DNA of 64,000 nt from the NCBI RefSeq assembly GCF_016862175.1, contig NZ_BOML01000006.1, positions 62,001-126,000 of the forward strand. Reading direction: 5' to 3'. Of this stretch, positions 36,807-45,271 are shown piece by piece. Below the pieces are notes generated by a model. It ran no database searches, had not been told where the DNA came from, and worked only from the letters and a program-made list of their open reading frames with translations. The stretch is from Paractinoplanes durhamensis. GTDB lineage: Bacteria; Actinomycetota; Actinomycetes; Mycobacteriales; Micromonosporaceae. Every line of letters begins with the position of its first letter. The stretch's first letter is position 1. The translations under genes and the position numbers were made by a program.

Positions 36807-37367
36807 ATGCGAAAACGCACCCTGACCAACGGCACGGTCATCGCGGGCGTCCTGCTAGTCCTGGCCGGCGCAGGCGTAGCCGTGGCGTCCGCGGCAACGT
36901 CAAGGGGAAACACGACGGTAGATGCCAGCGCTTCGGCGAGCACCGAGCCATCCGCCACCGCCACCGCCACCGCCACGGCCAGTGCCACCGCGACGGCCAC
37001 CGCGAGCCCGTCGGCAAGCTCCACCTCGGACGGCAGCGAATGTGCGGACGTCTTCCTCACCACGGCGCCGGCCGACGACAAGGTCGGCACCCTGTGCACC
37101 GCAGTCGACTCCACCGGCACCACGGTCAGCGGCGTGACAGTCACCTTCACCGCAACGTCAGCTTGCAGCGGAAACCTGATGCTGCGAGTGTCCGGCGCCG
37201 ACTCGGCCGGCGCCGAGTTCGGCGAGGTCAAACAGGTCACATGCAGCTCTAAGAAGGCGACGGCGTCGTTCACCCCAGCGTCAAAGGTCGCGTCCAACAC
37301 GTTCCTCTGCGGAACCCTGCTGGCCGACAAATACACCGCCGCCCAGGCCTGCGTAACCATCTCCTGA
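36807..37367 (+). CDS. Secreted or anchored small protein with Ala/Thr-rich linker
   Basis: A 186-aa protein from ATG 36807, with GGAGAGGA six bases upstream deciding the start. A hydrophobic N-terminal segment (about 13-33) is a signal peptide or anchor. Residues 40-75 are a low-complexity Ala-Thr-Ser linker encoded by GCCACC-type hexamers (36953-37008). A compact C-terminal domain has five cysteines (E-C-A-D, T-L-C, S-A-C, V-T-C, F-L-C) plus a sixth near the end, suggesting three disulfides in an extracellular beta domain. No family recognised. Terminated by a strong hairpin at 37378. Confidence 0.8.
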   Translation: MRKRTLTNGTVIAGVLLVLAGAGVAVASAATSRGNTTVDASASASTEPSATATATATASATATATASPSASSTSDGSECADVFLTTAPADDKVGTLCTAVDSTGTTVSGVTVTFTATSACSGNLMLRVSGADSAGAEFGEVKQVTCSSKKATASFTPASKVASNTFLCGTLLADKYTAAQACVTIS

Positions 37368-37377
37368 GCCAGGAGGT

Positions 37378-37412
37378 GCCCGGAAACCCCTACCCAGCAG
37401 GGGTTTCCGGGC
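37378..37412. terminator. Terminator after secreted Ala/Thr-rich protein
   Basis: A perfect 14-bp stem (GCCCGGAAACCCCT / AGGGGTTTCCGGGC) with a seven-base loop, eleven bases after the stop codon. Confidence 0.8.
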
Positions 37413-37489
37413 CACGGGGCGGCATCGACAATGATCTCCAGGTACCGTGTCCCGATCTTGCTGATCAAGCAGATGGACATGGGGGAAAC

Positions 37490-37813
37490 ATGCGCAACAT
37501 GATCAAACGCACCCTGCTGGTGGCCATCATGGCCGGCACCGGTATCGCGGTGGCAGCAGCCCCGGCGTCGGCAAGCGCCACGGCATGCAGCCGAATCACG
37601 GTGAAGTGGGGCCTTGGCGGCGGCGGCAACTATTGGTGCCAGCAGGGCGACGGCTACTACCGCACGATGCTCTACTGCGCGACGAACGTACAGGGCACGT
37701 CGGGCGGCGCCTACTACTTCGGCCCGTGGAACCACACCGACCAGAACCCGGTCCTGGGCAAGCTGTGTCCCACCAACAAGTATTTGATCGCCACCGGCTA
37801 CGACCTGGCGTAA
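37490..37813 (+). CDS. Small secreted protein, function unknown
   Basis: A 107-aa protein from ATG 37490 with GGGGGAA upstream. The N-terminus (M-I-K-R-T, hydrophobic, A-A-A-P-A-S-A-S-A) is a clear Sec signal peptide with cleavage near residue 29. The mature part, about 78 residues, has four cysteines (T-A-C-S, Y-W-C-Q, L-Y-C-A, K-L-C-P), consistent with two disulfides, and is rich in Gly, Tyr and Trp. Small actinobacterial secreted proteins of this kind are common and mostly uncharacterised. The gene ends 6 bp before the stop codon of the converging cysteine-dioxygenase remnant. Confidence 0.82.
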   Translation: MRNMIKRTLLVAIMAGTGIAVAAAPASASATACSRITVKWGLGGGGNYWCQQGDGYYRTMLYCATNVQGTSGGAYYFGPWNHTDQNPVLGKLCPTNKYLIATGYDLA

Positions 37814-37819
37814 CCCACG

Positions 37820-38152
37820 TCAGTCGTAATAACGGCGAACGCTGGAGCCAACCCGGGTGATGTCAGTGCCATAGACATGCAGACTGATCGCAACCTCACC
37901 ACCACAGTTGCGAACACGATGAATGTCCCCAGGCGGCGCAAACCCACTGACCTCACCCGGGAACCCATCCCGAACCCCAACCGCCGAAAGCGAAGAGTCA
38001 AAGAGCTCTTCACGCTCAACCCCCGCGAGCACCCCCACCACACACCAAGTGAGATGGTCGTGGATCCGGGTCCCTTGCCCAGGCCGCCAAACAAGCCCAA
38101 GAACCGAGAACGACCCATCGGGTTCGGCATGCAGCAGATGCGCAACGTACCT
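37820..38152 (-). pseudogene. 5'-truncated cysteine dioxygenase
   Basis: About 110 codons match the C-terminal cupin part of bacterial cysteine dioxygenases: H-L-L-H-A-E-P-D-G-S-F-S-V, W-R-P-G-Q-G-T-R-I-H-D-H (two of three iron His), C-V-V-G-V-L, P-P-G-D-I-H-R-V (third His), S-L-H-V-Y-G and the terminal S-S-V-R-R-Y-Y-D. Immediately upstream in frame is a TGA (38153-38155), and the usual 70-90 N-terminal residues are absent. The metal site survives, but no start codon or ribosome site fits, so it is most likely non-functional. The sequence beyond the break is the tail of a LysR gene on the other strand. Confidence 0.8.
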
Positions 38153-38391
38153 TCACAACCGAAGACATAACCGTAGAGCAGGCCTTGGTGGCAGCAGGCA
38201 TGGCAGTAACAACAACCCCAGGCCTAGCCCTACAAACCCACAGAGCCCCAGGCTTGCACGCAACCCCGATCCCAGGCCTACAAAGACGCATCTACGTGGC
38301 CACTTACGGCGACCCTCCAGCACCCCCGGCGACGACCGGCTTCATCAAAGCCCTGACCGAGGCGAGCGCAACCTTCCGCACCGTGGGGTTT
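38143..38391 (+). pseudogene. C-terminal remnant of a LysR-family regulator
   Basis: The plus strand from about 38143 encodes, in one frame, a segment typical of the end of LysR substrate-binding domains: F-T-T-E-D-I-T-V-E-Q-A-L-V-A-A-G, then T-P-G-L-A-L-Q-T-H-R-A-P-G, then R-R-I-Y-V-A-T-Y-G-D-P-P-A-P-P-A-T. The helix-turn-helix and most of the effector domain (more than 200 residues) are missing. The frame runs past the expected end, so the original stop is also lost. LysR genes are often divergent from cysteine dioxygenase in actinobacteria. Here both lack their 5' ends at the same point, which indicates one deletion. Confidence 0.7.
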
Positions 38392-38410
38392 CAGGGGGCT
38401 CGGCCCCCTG
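38392..38410 (+). terminator. Terminator of the former LysR gene
   Basis: An 8-bp perfect stem CAGGGGGC / GCCCCCTG with a TCG loop, lying where a LysR terminator would be expected after the remnant. Confidence 0.6.
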
Positions 38411-38426
38411 AGCAGAAATGCGAAGA

Positions 38427-38461
38427 GGCCCCCGGTCCGCGCTTTCCGCGGACAGGAGGCC
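38427..38461 (-). terminator. Terminator downstream of tRNA-Met copy 2
   Basis: A long imperfect hairpin with a GTCCGCG / CGCGGAC core, a five-base loop and outer GGCC pairing. It starts about 11 bases beyond the 3' end of the tRNA on the minus strand. Confidence 0.65.
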
Positions 38462-38471
38462 CCTCGACTCG

Positions 38472-38545
38472 TAGCGGGGACAGGATTTGAACCTGCGACC
38501 TCTGGGTTATGAGCCCAGCGAGCTACCGAGCTGCTCCACCCCGCG
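38472..38545 (-). tRNA. Initiator tRNA-Met (CAT), copy 2
   Basis: A 74-nt cloverleaf identical base for base to the copy at 33821-33894, with the same initiator features (C1-T72 non-pair, GGG/CCC anticodon stem, CAT anticodon). Identity extends a few bases beyond the gene: 38471-38549 equals 33820-33898, 79 bp. Confidence 0.96.
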
Positions 38546-38567
38546 TCGGCTCGTTAACACTAGCGCA

Positions 38568-38600
38568 ACCCGGAGGCCGTCTGCAAAACGGCCTCCGGGT
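38568..38600. terminator. Terminator downstream of UPF0182 gene
   Basis: A 13-bp perfect stem (ACCCGGAGGCCGT / ACGGCCTCCGGGT) with a seven-base loop, fourteen bases after the UPF0182 stop on the minus strand. Confidence 0.8.
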
Positions 38601-38613
38601 CATGCTCGTCACG

Positions 38614-41600
38614 TCAGCCCGATGCGCTCGGCGCCGGGGTGGCGGGGGTGGAGGCGGCAGCGCTGGGAGTTGCCGATGCGGACGGCCCGACCGACGGCGT
38701 GGCGCTGTTGGCGGCCTTCTGGGCGTTCTGGAACTTCGTCATGGCCGTGTCGAGGGCGGCCAGGGCTTCGCCGTACTTGGCGAAGTCACCGGACTGCTGG
38801 GCGGTCTTGACGTTCTGGATGGCCGTGTCGAGTTCGGCGGCGGCCTGGGCCAGCTCGGTGGGCAGGGTGGCCGGTGGAGTGCCGCCGGTGTTACCCGTAC
38901 CCGTGTTGCCGGTGTTCCCGGTGTTGCCGTTCCCGCTGGTGTTGCCGTTCTGTTTGCCCTGGTTGACGAGGGCTTGCAGGCCGGCTTTGAGGTTGTCGGC
39001 GAGAACCACGTAGGTGCCACCGTCGCCGTACGACATGAGGACCTTCTGCAGCAGCGGGGCCGCATTGTCCTGGTTGCCGGTCTTCACATAGACGGGCTCG
39101 ACGTACAGTATTCCGTCGGACACCGGCAGTGATACGAGGTTGCCGTAGAGCACCTGGGATTGGCCGTTTCTGGACAGCAGGGTCAGCTGTTGCAGCACGG
39201 CGGCGTTGGCGGTCATGTTCCGATGGACCTGGATGGGCCCGGGGATGACCGTTTGATCAGGTAACTCGTACACCTGGAGTTTTGGCTGGTTGTCGACGTA
39301 CGAGGCCGATACGAGGGCGGCCAGGTTCTCCCGGTTGAGCGGAGTTACGGCGGCGGTCAGCTGGAACTGGGTGCCGGTCTGTTTGGGTAGCTGGACGTTC
39401 AGGTAGTACGGCGGCTGTTTCACATTGCTCGACGGCGCGTCCGGTGCGTTCGGCACCTGCCAGAAGTCCTGGCCGGAGAAGAACGCCCGCGGGTCGGTGA
39501 CGTGGAACTTGGTGAGCAGGTTGCGCTGCACCTTGAACAGGTCCTGCGGGTAGCGGAAGTGATCCTCGAGCGAGGTCGGCGTCTCCGCCTTCGGGATGAT
39601 CAGGTGGCCGCCGAAGGCCTTGTTCCACGCCTTGAGGACCGGGTCCTGGTCGTCGAACTCGTACAGCTTGACGGTGCCGTCGTAGGCGTCGACGGTGGCC
39701 TTGACCGAGTTCCGCATGTAGTTGACGTCGTCCCGGGCCAGGGCGAACTGCCCCTGTCCGGTGAGTTCGTCCTTGGTCTCGTTGGCCAGGTTGATCTTCT
39801 GCGAGTACGGATAGCTCGCCGACGTCGTGTAGCCGTCGAGGATCCACACGATCCGCCCGTCGACCGCGGCCGGGTACGGGTCGCCGTCGATGGTCAGGAA
39901 CGGTGCGACCTTCTCCACCCGGGAGCGCGGGTCGCGGATGTACATCAGCTTCGAGTTGTCGTTGACCGCGTCGGAGAGCAGGAAGTTGCTCTCGGTCAGC
40001 TTGATCGAGAAGACCAGGCGGCGCAGGAACGACCCGATCGGGACGCCACCCTTGCCGTCGTAGGTGTAGAGCTCCTCGGCGTTCTTGTTGTCCTCCTGCG
40101 GACGGTCGAACTCGACCTTCCGCGCCTTGTCGGTCTGGCCGACGATGGCGTACTCGGTGGACTGCTCGCCGTAGTAGATCCGCGGCTGGTCGACCTTGAT
40201 CTCCTCGGTGCCCGAGGAACAGGCGCTGGCCTGGCCGCTGGTGCCGAGGAAGCCGGAGACGAAGTACGGCAGGCCGGCGCAGCCGACGTTGTTGGCGGGG
40301 GCCGCGACAAGTCCGTACCCGTGGGTGTAGACGGTGTGGCGGTTGAGCCAGTTGCGCTGCTGGGTGGTCAGCTTGTCGTCGTTGATCTCGCGCGCGCCGA
40401 CCACGAAGTCGCTGGTCCGGCCGTTGACCTCATACCGGTCGACGTCCAGCTTCTTGCCGAAGTCGTAGAAGCCGCGGGACTGCTGCGACTGGGTGAACGC
40501 CTGCGACACCAGCTGCGGGTCGATCACCCGGACGTTCTCGGCGCTGGTGTCGGTGGACAGCGAGCCCGGCGGAACGACGTTGGTCGCCGTGTAGGGCTCT
40601 ATGTCCGTGCTGGTTATCCCGAACGCCGCCCGGGTCGCATTGATCGACTTCTGAATGTACGGCGCTTCCTTGTCGGCCAGGCTGGGCTTGACCGAGAAGT
40701 TCTGCACCGCCAGCGGGTAGATGCCGCCGATCGCGACGGCCGAGATGGCCAGCAGGGCGAGCGAGACGCCCGGCCACACCAGGTTTCGCATGCCGGCGTT
40801 GGAGAACACGATGATCGCGATCGCGACCACGATGGAGATGTAGGCCAGGATCTCCTTGGCCGGCAACAACGCGTTGACGTCGGTGTAGCCGGCGCCGTAG
40901 AGGCCGGGTGACACGTGCTGCTCGAGCAGGAGCGCGCGCCGGTCCAGAACGTACGCCACCGCCTTGAGCAGCACGAAGACCGCGACCAGCGTGGTCAGGT
41001 GCGCCCGCGCCGCGGTCGTCATCCGGTCGCCGACGCCCTGCAGCCGCACACCGCCGAAGATGTAGTGCACGGCCAGCGCGCCGAGCACCGACAGCACCAC
41101 GGCGGTGAAGGCGACACCCAGCAGGTAGCGCCAGAGCGGGTATTCGAAGACGTAGAACCCGATGTCCACCTTGAACTGCGGGTCGACCACGCCGAACGGC
41201 TGCGAGTTCTGGAAGAGCAACCAGTCTTTCCACCGGCCCTGCGCGGACAGGCCCGCGAAGAAGCCGATGATCACGCAGAGAACGGTGATCCAGGTGCCCA
41301 GGCGCGGGCCGATCACCATCCGGTACCGCTCGAGCGTGGCCTGCTCGGCCGAGTGCGGCCGCAGGAGCGGTCGCAGCCGGTAGGCCAGATAGAGGTTGGC
41401 CCCGATGACCAGGGCGACGGCAAGGCCGATGGCCAGGAACAGCACCAGCCGCGTTATGAGTACGCCGGAGAAGACGTTGACGAAATCGACCTCGTTGTAC
41501 CAGAGGTAATCCGTGTATGCGTCGATGCCCCAACCAAGCAGCGTGAATAGGAGGAAGACCCCTACCAGGACGCCGACGGTGACGCGACCGCGCCGGCTCA

Positions 41601-41625
41601 TCCTCGGTAGAGGGCTGTTACGCAT
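38614..41625 (-). CDS. UPF0182 family membrane protein
   Basis: A 1003-aa protein from ATG 41625, with GGAG upstream at a rather long spacing; a GTG at 41643 lacks a ribosome site. Seven or so hydrophobic segments lie in residues 12-320, with characteristic W-Y-N-E-V-D-F and Q-F-K-V-D-I-G-F-Y-V-F-E-Y-P motifs, followed by a large extracytoplasmic domain of about 600 residues. A Gly-Asn-Thr repeat tract near 895-915 and a Pro/Ala/Ser-rich tail end it. Length and order fit UPF0182 (M. tuberculosis Rv3193c). Function unknown. It lies 58 bp downstream of the PDZ protease gene on the same strand, as in mycobacteria. Confidence 0.93.
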   Translation of the reverse strand: MRNSPLPRMSRRGRVTVGVLVGVFLLFTLLGWGIDAYTDYLWYNEVDFVNVFSGVLITRLVLFLAIGLAVALVIGANLYLAYRLRPLLRPHSAEQATLERYRMVIGPRLGTWITVLCVIIGFFAGLSAQGRWKDWLLFQNSQPFGVVDPQFKVDIGFYVFEYPLWRYLLGVAFTAVVLSVLGALAVHYIFGGVRLQGVGDRMTTAARAHLTTLVAVFVLLKAVAYVLDRRALLLEQHVSPGLYGAGYTDVNALLPAKEILAYISIVVAIAIIVFSNAGMRNLVWPGVSLALLAISAVAIGGIYPLAVQNFSVKPSLADKEAPYIQKSINATRAAFGITSTDIEPYTATNVVPPGSLSTDTSAENVRVIDPQLVSQAFTQSQQSRGFYDFGKKLDVDRYEVNGRTSDFVVGAREINDDKLTTQQRNWLNRHTVYTHGYGLVAAPANNVGCAGLPYFVSGFLGTSGQASACSSGTEEIKVDQPRIYYGEQSTEYAIVGQTDKARKVEFDRPQEDNKNAEELYTYDGKGGVPIGSFLRRLVFSIKLTESNFLLSDAVNDNSKLMYIRDPRSRVEKVAPFLTIDGDPYPAAVDGRIVWILDGYTTSASYPYSQKINLANETKDELTGQGQFALARDDVNYMRNSVKATVDAYDGTVKLYEFDDQDPVLKAWNKAFGGHLIIPKAETPTSLEDHFRYPQDLFKVQRNLLTKFHVTDPRAFFSGQDFWQVPNAPDAPSSNVKQPPYYLNVQLPKQTGTQFQLTAAVTPLNRENLAALVSASYVDNQPKLQVYELPDQTVIPGPIQVHRNMTANAAVLQQLTLLSRNGQSQVLYGNLVSLPVSDGILYVEPVYVKTGNQDNAAPLLQKVLMSYGDGGTYVVLADNLKAGLQALVNQGKQNGNTSGNGNTGNTGNTGTGNTGGTPPATLPTELAQAAAELDTAIQNVKTAQQSGDFAKYGEALAALDTAMTKFQNAQKAANSATPSVGPSASATPSAAASTPATPAPSASG

Positions 41626-41683
41626 GACCAACGTGGGCTCCACACATCATTTGGGGTGGCGGTGTCTCACATTACGACATCTG

Positions 41684-42712
41684 TCACGAAGCCGAGCACG
41701 GCTTCGGGGTGCCGCCGGAGGTGAAGGTCTTGAGTGCGGTGAGCGCGTCGTCCACCGTGGCCACCTCGGCCATCGGGAGCCCGTCGACCGCATTCTTCAA
41801 CGCTTCGGCGCAGTTGTCCTTCGGCACCAGGAACAGTTGAGCGCCGGCGCTCTTCGCGCCGACCAGCTTCTGTGGGATGCCGCCGATCGGGCCGACGTTC
41901 CCGTTGTCGTCGATCGTGCCGGTCCCGGCGATGATCTTTCCGCCGGTGAGGTCCTCCGGCATCAGCTTGTCCATGATCCCGAGGGTGAACATCAACCCGG
42001 CACTCGGACCGCCGATCTTGTCGAGGTCGATCTTCACCTTGAACGGGTACGGCTGTTTCTTCTCGATCTCGATGCCCAGCCGCGGCGTCTTGTCGTCGCC
42101 GGACGCCTTCGTGGTGATCTTCGCGCTGCCGGCCTTGCCCGCCCGGGTGTAGGCGACGGTGAACGTGGTGCCGGACGGCTTGCCCCGGACCACGTCGGTC
42201 AGCTTCGACGGGTCGGTGATCTTGGTGTCGTCCACCGCGGTGAGCACGTCACCGGTCTGCAGCAGGCCGGTCGCCGCGCCGCCGATGGTCACCGTCTTGA
42301 CCACGGTCTGCACCGGGTAGCCCAGCTTGGTGAGGGCGACCGTGACCGCACTCTCCTGCGACTCGGTCCACTCCTGCGCGTTCTGCTGCTCGACCTGCTT
42401 CTCGGTGGTGTCCGGCGGGTAGATCAGGGCGCGGGGCACGACCGCGTCCTTGTGGCTGAACCAGCCGCTGATCGCCCAGACCAGCTCCACCTGCGACTGC
42501 ACATTGACCGTGGTCAGCCGCAGCTGCCCGGTCGACGTCGTCGTCTTCGCATCCGTCACCTGAATCACCTCGGTGCCGTTGCTGGAACCGAGCGTGTTCA
42601 CCGTCGGGCCGGGCTTCAGCACCACGTACGGCAGGGGCGCCGCCATGACACCGACTGCCAGCAGCGCGGTGAGCAGGGCGCCGAGGATGACGGTGACACC
42701 ACGACGTCTCAT
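41684..42712 (-). CDS. Membrane-anchored PDZ-domain Lon-type serine protease
   Basis: A 342-aa protein from ATG 42712 (start M-R-R-R-G). One N-terminal hydrophobic segment (about 7-25) acts as an uncleaved anchor. A PDZ domain covers about 140-215 (G-L-L-Q-T-G-D-V-L-T-A-V-D-D), and a Lon-type S16 protease domain covers 230-330. The catalytic Ser237 lies in G-G-P-S-A-G and Lys280 in I-P-Q-K; the 43-residue spacing is that of the Lon dyad. This matches the YlbL/Rv3194c family. It probably degrades exported or membrane proteins. Divergent from the DUF2342 gene with 90 bp between. Confidence 0.92.
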   Translation of the reverse strand: MRRRGVTVILGALLTALLAVGVMAAPLPYVVLKPGPTVNTLGSSNGTEVIQVTDAKTTTSTGQLRLTTVNVQSQVELVWAISGWFSHKDAVVPRALIYPPDTTEKQVEQQNAQEWTESQESAVTVALTKLGYPVQTVVKTVTIGGAATGLLQTGDVLTAVDDTKITDPSKLTDVVRGKPSGTTFTVAYTRAGKAGSAKITTKASGDDKTPRLGIEIEKKQPYPFKVKIDLDKIGGPSAGLMFTLGIMDKLMPEDLTGGKIIAGTGTIDDNGNVGPIGGIPQKLVGAKSAGAQLFLVPKDNCAEALKNAVDGLPMAEVATVDDALTALKTFTSGGTPKPCSAS

Positions 42713-42802
42713 GCGCGTGAGACTATCGTCCCACCCTGAGTTCTCTCTGAGCTGACACCGCCATCGGTCCGGAGCGGGCGTTTCGCGCGTACGGTTGACG
42801 AC

Positions 42803-44056
42803 GTGCCTGATATCCCGTTCGGCTTCTCACTGCCGGGCGCCCAGCCGCCCGACCCCTCCGACCCGCAGCAGGTCCAGCAGTTCATGGCCGACCTGCAGCG
42901 GATGTTCGCCGACCCCGGCAGCGGTCCCGTCAACTGGGATCTGGCCCGGCAGGTCGCGGCGAGCCAGCTGTCCGGGTCCGGCGACCCGGCGGTGACCATG
43001 TATGAGCGCCACCACGTCGAGGAGGCGCTCCGGCTCGCCGACCTGTGGCTCGACCCCGTCTCCTCGCTGCCCAGCGGCATCCGGACGGCCGCCGCGTGGA
43101 ACCGCAACGAGTGGATCTTCAACACGCTCGAGGTCTGGAAGAAGCTCTGCGACCCGATCGCCGGCCGGATGGTCGGCGCCATGGGTGACCTCGTGCCCGA
43201 CGAGGCGAAAGCCCAGCTCGGCCCGATGCAGTCGATGGTCGCCACGCTCGGCGGAGCACTCTTCGGCGGCCAGCTCGGCCAGGCGCTCGGCCAGCTCGCG
43301 GCCGAGGTTCTCTCGGCCGGCGACATCGGCCTTCCGCTCGGGCCGACCGGCACGGCCGCGCTGGTCCCGGCCAACATCAAGGCGTACGGCGAGGGCCTGG
43401 AGCTTCCGGAAGACCAGGTCAGGCTGTATGTGGCGCTGCGTGAGGCGGCCCACCAGCGGCTGTTCGGGCACGTCCCGTGGCTGCGGGCGCACGTCCTGAC
43501 CGCCGTGGAGACGTATGCGAACGGCATCACGGTCAACCGCGAGGCGATCGAGGAGGCGATGAGCCGCGTCGACCCGAGCGACCCCGAGTCGATGCAGGCC
43601 ATGGCACTGGAGGGCATCTTCACGCCGGAAGACACCCCGCAGCAGAAGGCGAGCCTGGCTCGCCTGGAGACGGCACTGGCCCTGATCGAGGGTTGGGTCG
43701 GGCACGTGGTCGACACCGCGGCGGGCGACCGTCTGCCCAGCGTGGCCGCCCTCGGCGAGGCCTTCCGCCGCCGCCGTGCGGCCGGTGGCCCGGCGGAGCA
43801 GACCTTCGCCGCGCTGGTCGGCCTGGAGCTACGCCCGCGCCGGCTGCGCGAGGCCGGCGCGCTGTGGGCGGCGGTCACCGAGCACCGGGGCATCCAGGGC
43901 CGGGACGCCCTGTGGGGCCACCCCGACCTGCTGCCCACCGACGAGGATTTCGCGAACCCGCAGGTCTTCGCCCAGAGCAGCATGGACTGGGACATCAGCG
44001 AGCTGGACGGCCTGGACACCGGCGACGCCCCCGACGAGGGCACCCCCGACAAGTAG
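42803..44056 (+). CDS. DUF2342 / zincin-like zinc-dependent metalloprotease family protein
   Basis: A 417-aa protein from GTG 42803. It has an N-terminal G/P-rich stretch, then a helical domain with N-W-D-L-A-R-Q-V-A and the E-A-A-H-Q-R-L-F segment near residue 215 and E-G-W-V-G-H-V-V-D near 300. These are the conserved positions of DUF2342 (annotated as zincin-like or coenzyme F420-biosynthesis-associated protein, Rv3195 in M. tuberculosis). A Gly-rich G-G-A-L-F-G-G-Q-L-G-Q-A-L-G patch is typical too. No signal peptide. The activity is not experimentally established to my knowledge. A hairpin at 44067-44100 follows its stop. Confidence 0.88.
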   Translation: MPDIPFGFSLPGAQPPDPSDPQQVQQFMADLQRMFADPGSGPVNWDLARQVAASQLSGSGDPAVTMYERHHVEEALRLADLWLDPVSSLPSGIRTAAAWNRNEWIFNTLEVWKKLCDPIAGRMVGAMGDLVPDEAKAQLGPMQSMVATLGGALFGGQLGQALGQLAAEVLSAGDIGLPLGPTGTAALVPANIKAYGEGLELPEDQVRLYVALREAAHQRLFGHVPWLRAHVLTAVETYANGITVNREAIEEAMSRVDPSDPESMQAMALEGIFTPEDTPQQKASLARLETALALIEGWVGHVVDTAAGDRLPSVAALGEAFRRRRAAGGPAEQTFAALVGLELRPRRLREAGALWAAVTEHRGIQGRDALWGHPDLLPTDEDFANPQVFAQSSMDWDISELDGLDTGDAPDEGTPDK

Positions 44057-44066
44057 GCGCACCATC

Positions 44067-44100
44067 GCGGCGGCGGTTCTCCCTCCGGGAGGGCCGCCGC
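44067..44100 (+). terminator. Terminator after DUF2342 gene
   Basis: A nested hairpin: an outer stem GCGGCGGC / GCCGCCGC and an inner stem CTCCC / GGGAG with a TCC loop. It begins ten bases after the stop and lies between convergent genes. Confidence 0.7.
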
Positions 44101-44116
44101 TGCGGTGTTTCCGGCG

Positions 44117-44713
44117 TCAGCCGCCGAGCAGGGCCCGGGTGTTCTCCCAGCCCTCCAGGGCCGGGTCGAGCGATGCCAGCTCGGCCGGTCCGCGCAGCCG
44201 GCGCCACTCCGGCGTGGAGGTGACATCACCCGGCTGGGGTGCGGTCCGGCGCAGGAGCTGGGCGGATGCGCTGTCCAGATCGTGGTCGGCCAGCCACTCC
44301 GGGGCGGGCAGGCCGGCGGCGACGCCCATCAGCCCGTTTCCGGGCCCGCCCGGGGCGACGGCCACCGCTTTGCCGTCCAACGGCGCCAGGAGCTTGCCCA
44401 GGATCATGCCCGGCACGTCGGGGGCGTCGCCCGCGATGACCGCGGCCTGGTCGAACCCGTCCGCGGCGGCCGCCGCGAACACCGGCAGGTAGGTCGCGGC
44501 CGGGACCTCGTAGATCCGCATCCCCGGCCAGGCGATCTCCTCGGCCAGCTTCCGGTCCTCGGCGGTCGCGGCGATGGCCGCCTCGGCCTGGGCGAGTCGC
44601 GCCAGCAGGTCGACCACATCCTCGGCGAGGGCGGACCGCCAGACCCGCAGATCCACCCCGGGCGGGCTCCACTCCACCGGCACCAGCAGCACCGCAACCA
44701 CGCGTCGAACCAC
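44117..44713 (-). CDS. Hypothetical protein, possibly DUF2064-like nucleotidyltransferase fold
   Basis: A 198-aa protein from GTG 44713. The middle part (A-V-I-A-G-D-A-P-D-V-P-G, then a P-L-D-G-K-A-V-A-V-A-P strand and G-N-G-L-M-G-V-A) resembles the DUF2064 glycosyltransferase-like fold, in which a D-x-P loop follows a hydrophobic strand, but the resemblance is weak. It has an Ala-rich helix at about 40-55. It starts 25 bp after the YgjP-like metallopeptidase stop and is probably in the same transcript. Without a search I would not give it a function. Confidence 0.65.
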   Translation of the reverse strand: MVRRVVAVLLVPVEWSPPGVDLRVWRSALAEDVVDLLARLAQAEAAIAATAEDRKLAEEIAWPGMRIYEVPAATYLPVFAAAAADGFDQAAVIAGDAPDVPGMILGKLLAPLDGKAVAVAPGGPGNGLMGVAAGLPAPEWLADHDLDSASAQLLRRTAPQPGDVTSTPEWRRLRGPAELASLDPALEGWENTRALLGG

Positions 44714-44737
44714 GCGCCAAACCCTAGTCGCCCGGCC

Positions 44738-45271
44738 TTAGTCGTCGGTGAGGACCAGCCCGGTGGCGGCCGAGATGCCCTCCAGGTAGCCGCGGGCGCG
44801 CTCGGCCTTCGGGAAGCGGCTGACCAGCTCCCAGAACTCGGCGCTGTGGCTGGGGACGACCAGGTGGGCCAGCTCGTGCAGCAGCACGTAGTCGATCACC
44901 CAGTCGGGCATCTCCTGGATGCGGTGGGAGATGCGGATCGTGCCGTCGTCGGGGGTGCAGGAGCCCCAGCGGCCGTTCTGGTTGGTCACCCAGCGAACGC
45001 TTGCCGGAACCACCTGATGGACGTGATCGGCCAGATAGCGGGACGTCAGGCGGTGCGCACGGGCCAGCAGCTCGTCGTCGGTGCGGCGAATGCGCTCCTC
45101 GCGGGCGGCGAGCCGGGCGAGCATCCGCTCGACCCACTCCATCTCCTCGGCCCGGGAGAACCGGTCGGGGATGAGCACGACCACGCGCTCACCGTCTCGG
45201 TACGCGGACACCGTGCGACGCCGGCGCTGGCTGCGCCGCACTTCGACGACAGGCTTGCGCGTCCGGGCCAT
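44738..45271 (-). CDS. YgjP-like (DUF45) zinc metallopeptidase
   Basis: A 177-aa protein from ATG 45271. A basic N-terminus (R-S-Q-R-R-R-R) is followed by the DUF45 signature N-G-R-W-G-S-C near 99-105 and the zinc-binding H132-E-L-A-H136, with H142 and E145 nearby as further ligand candidates. Length is typical of actinobacterial members, which are shorter than E. coli YgjP. Cytoplasmic. The family is related to WSS1/SprT-type proteases, but substrates are unknown in actinobacteria. It is the first gene of a two-gene minus-strand unit and faces away from the DUF5679 gene. Confidence 0.88.
   Translation of the reverse strand: MARTRKPVVEVRRSQRRRRTVSAYRDGERVVVLIPDRFSRAEEMEWVERMLARLAAREERIRRTDDELLARAHRLTSRYLADHVHQVVPASVRWVTNQNGRWGSCTPDDGTIRISHRIQEMPDWVIDYVLLHELAHLVVPSHSAEFWELVSRFPKAERARGYLEGISAATGLVLTDD

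Noticed and set aside
33821..38545. tRNA-integrated mobile element
   Set aside because: No integrase, excisionase or phage-like gene between or beside the tRNA copies; only the duplication itself is supported.
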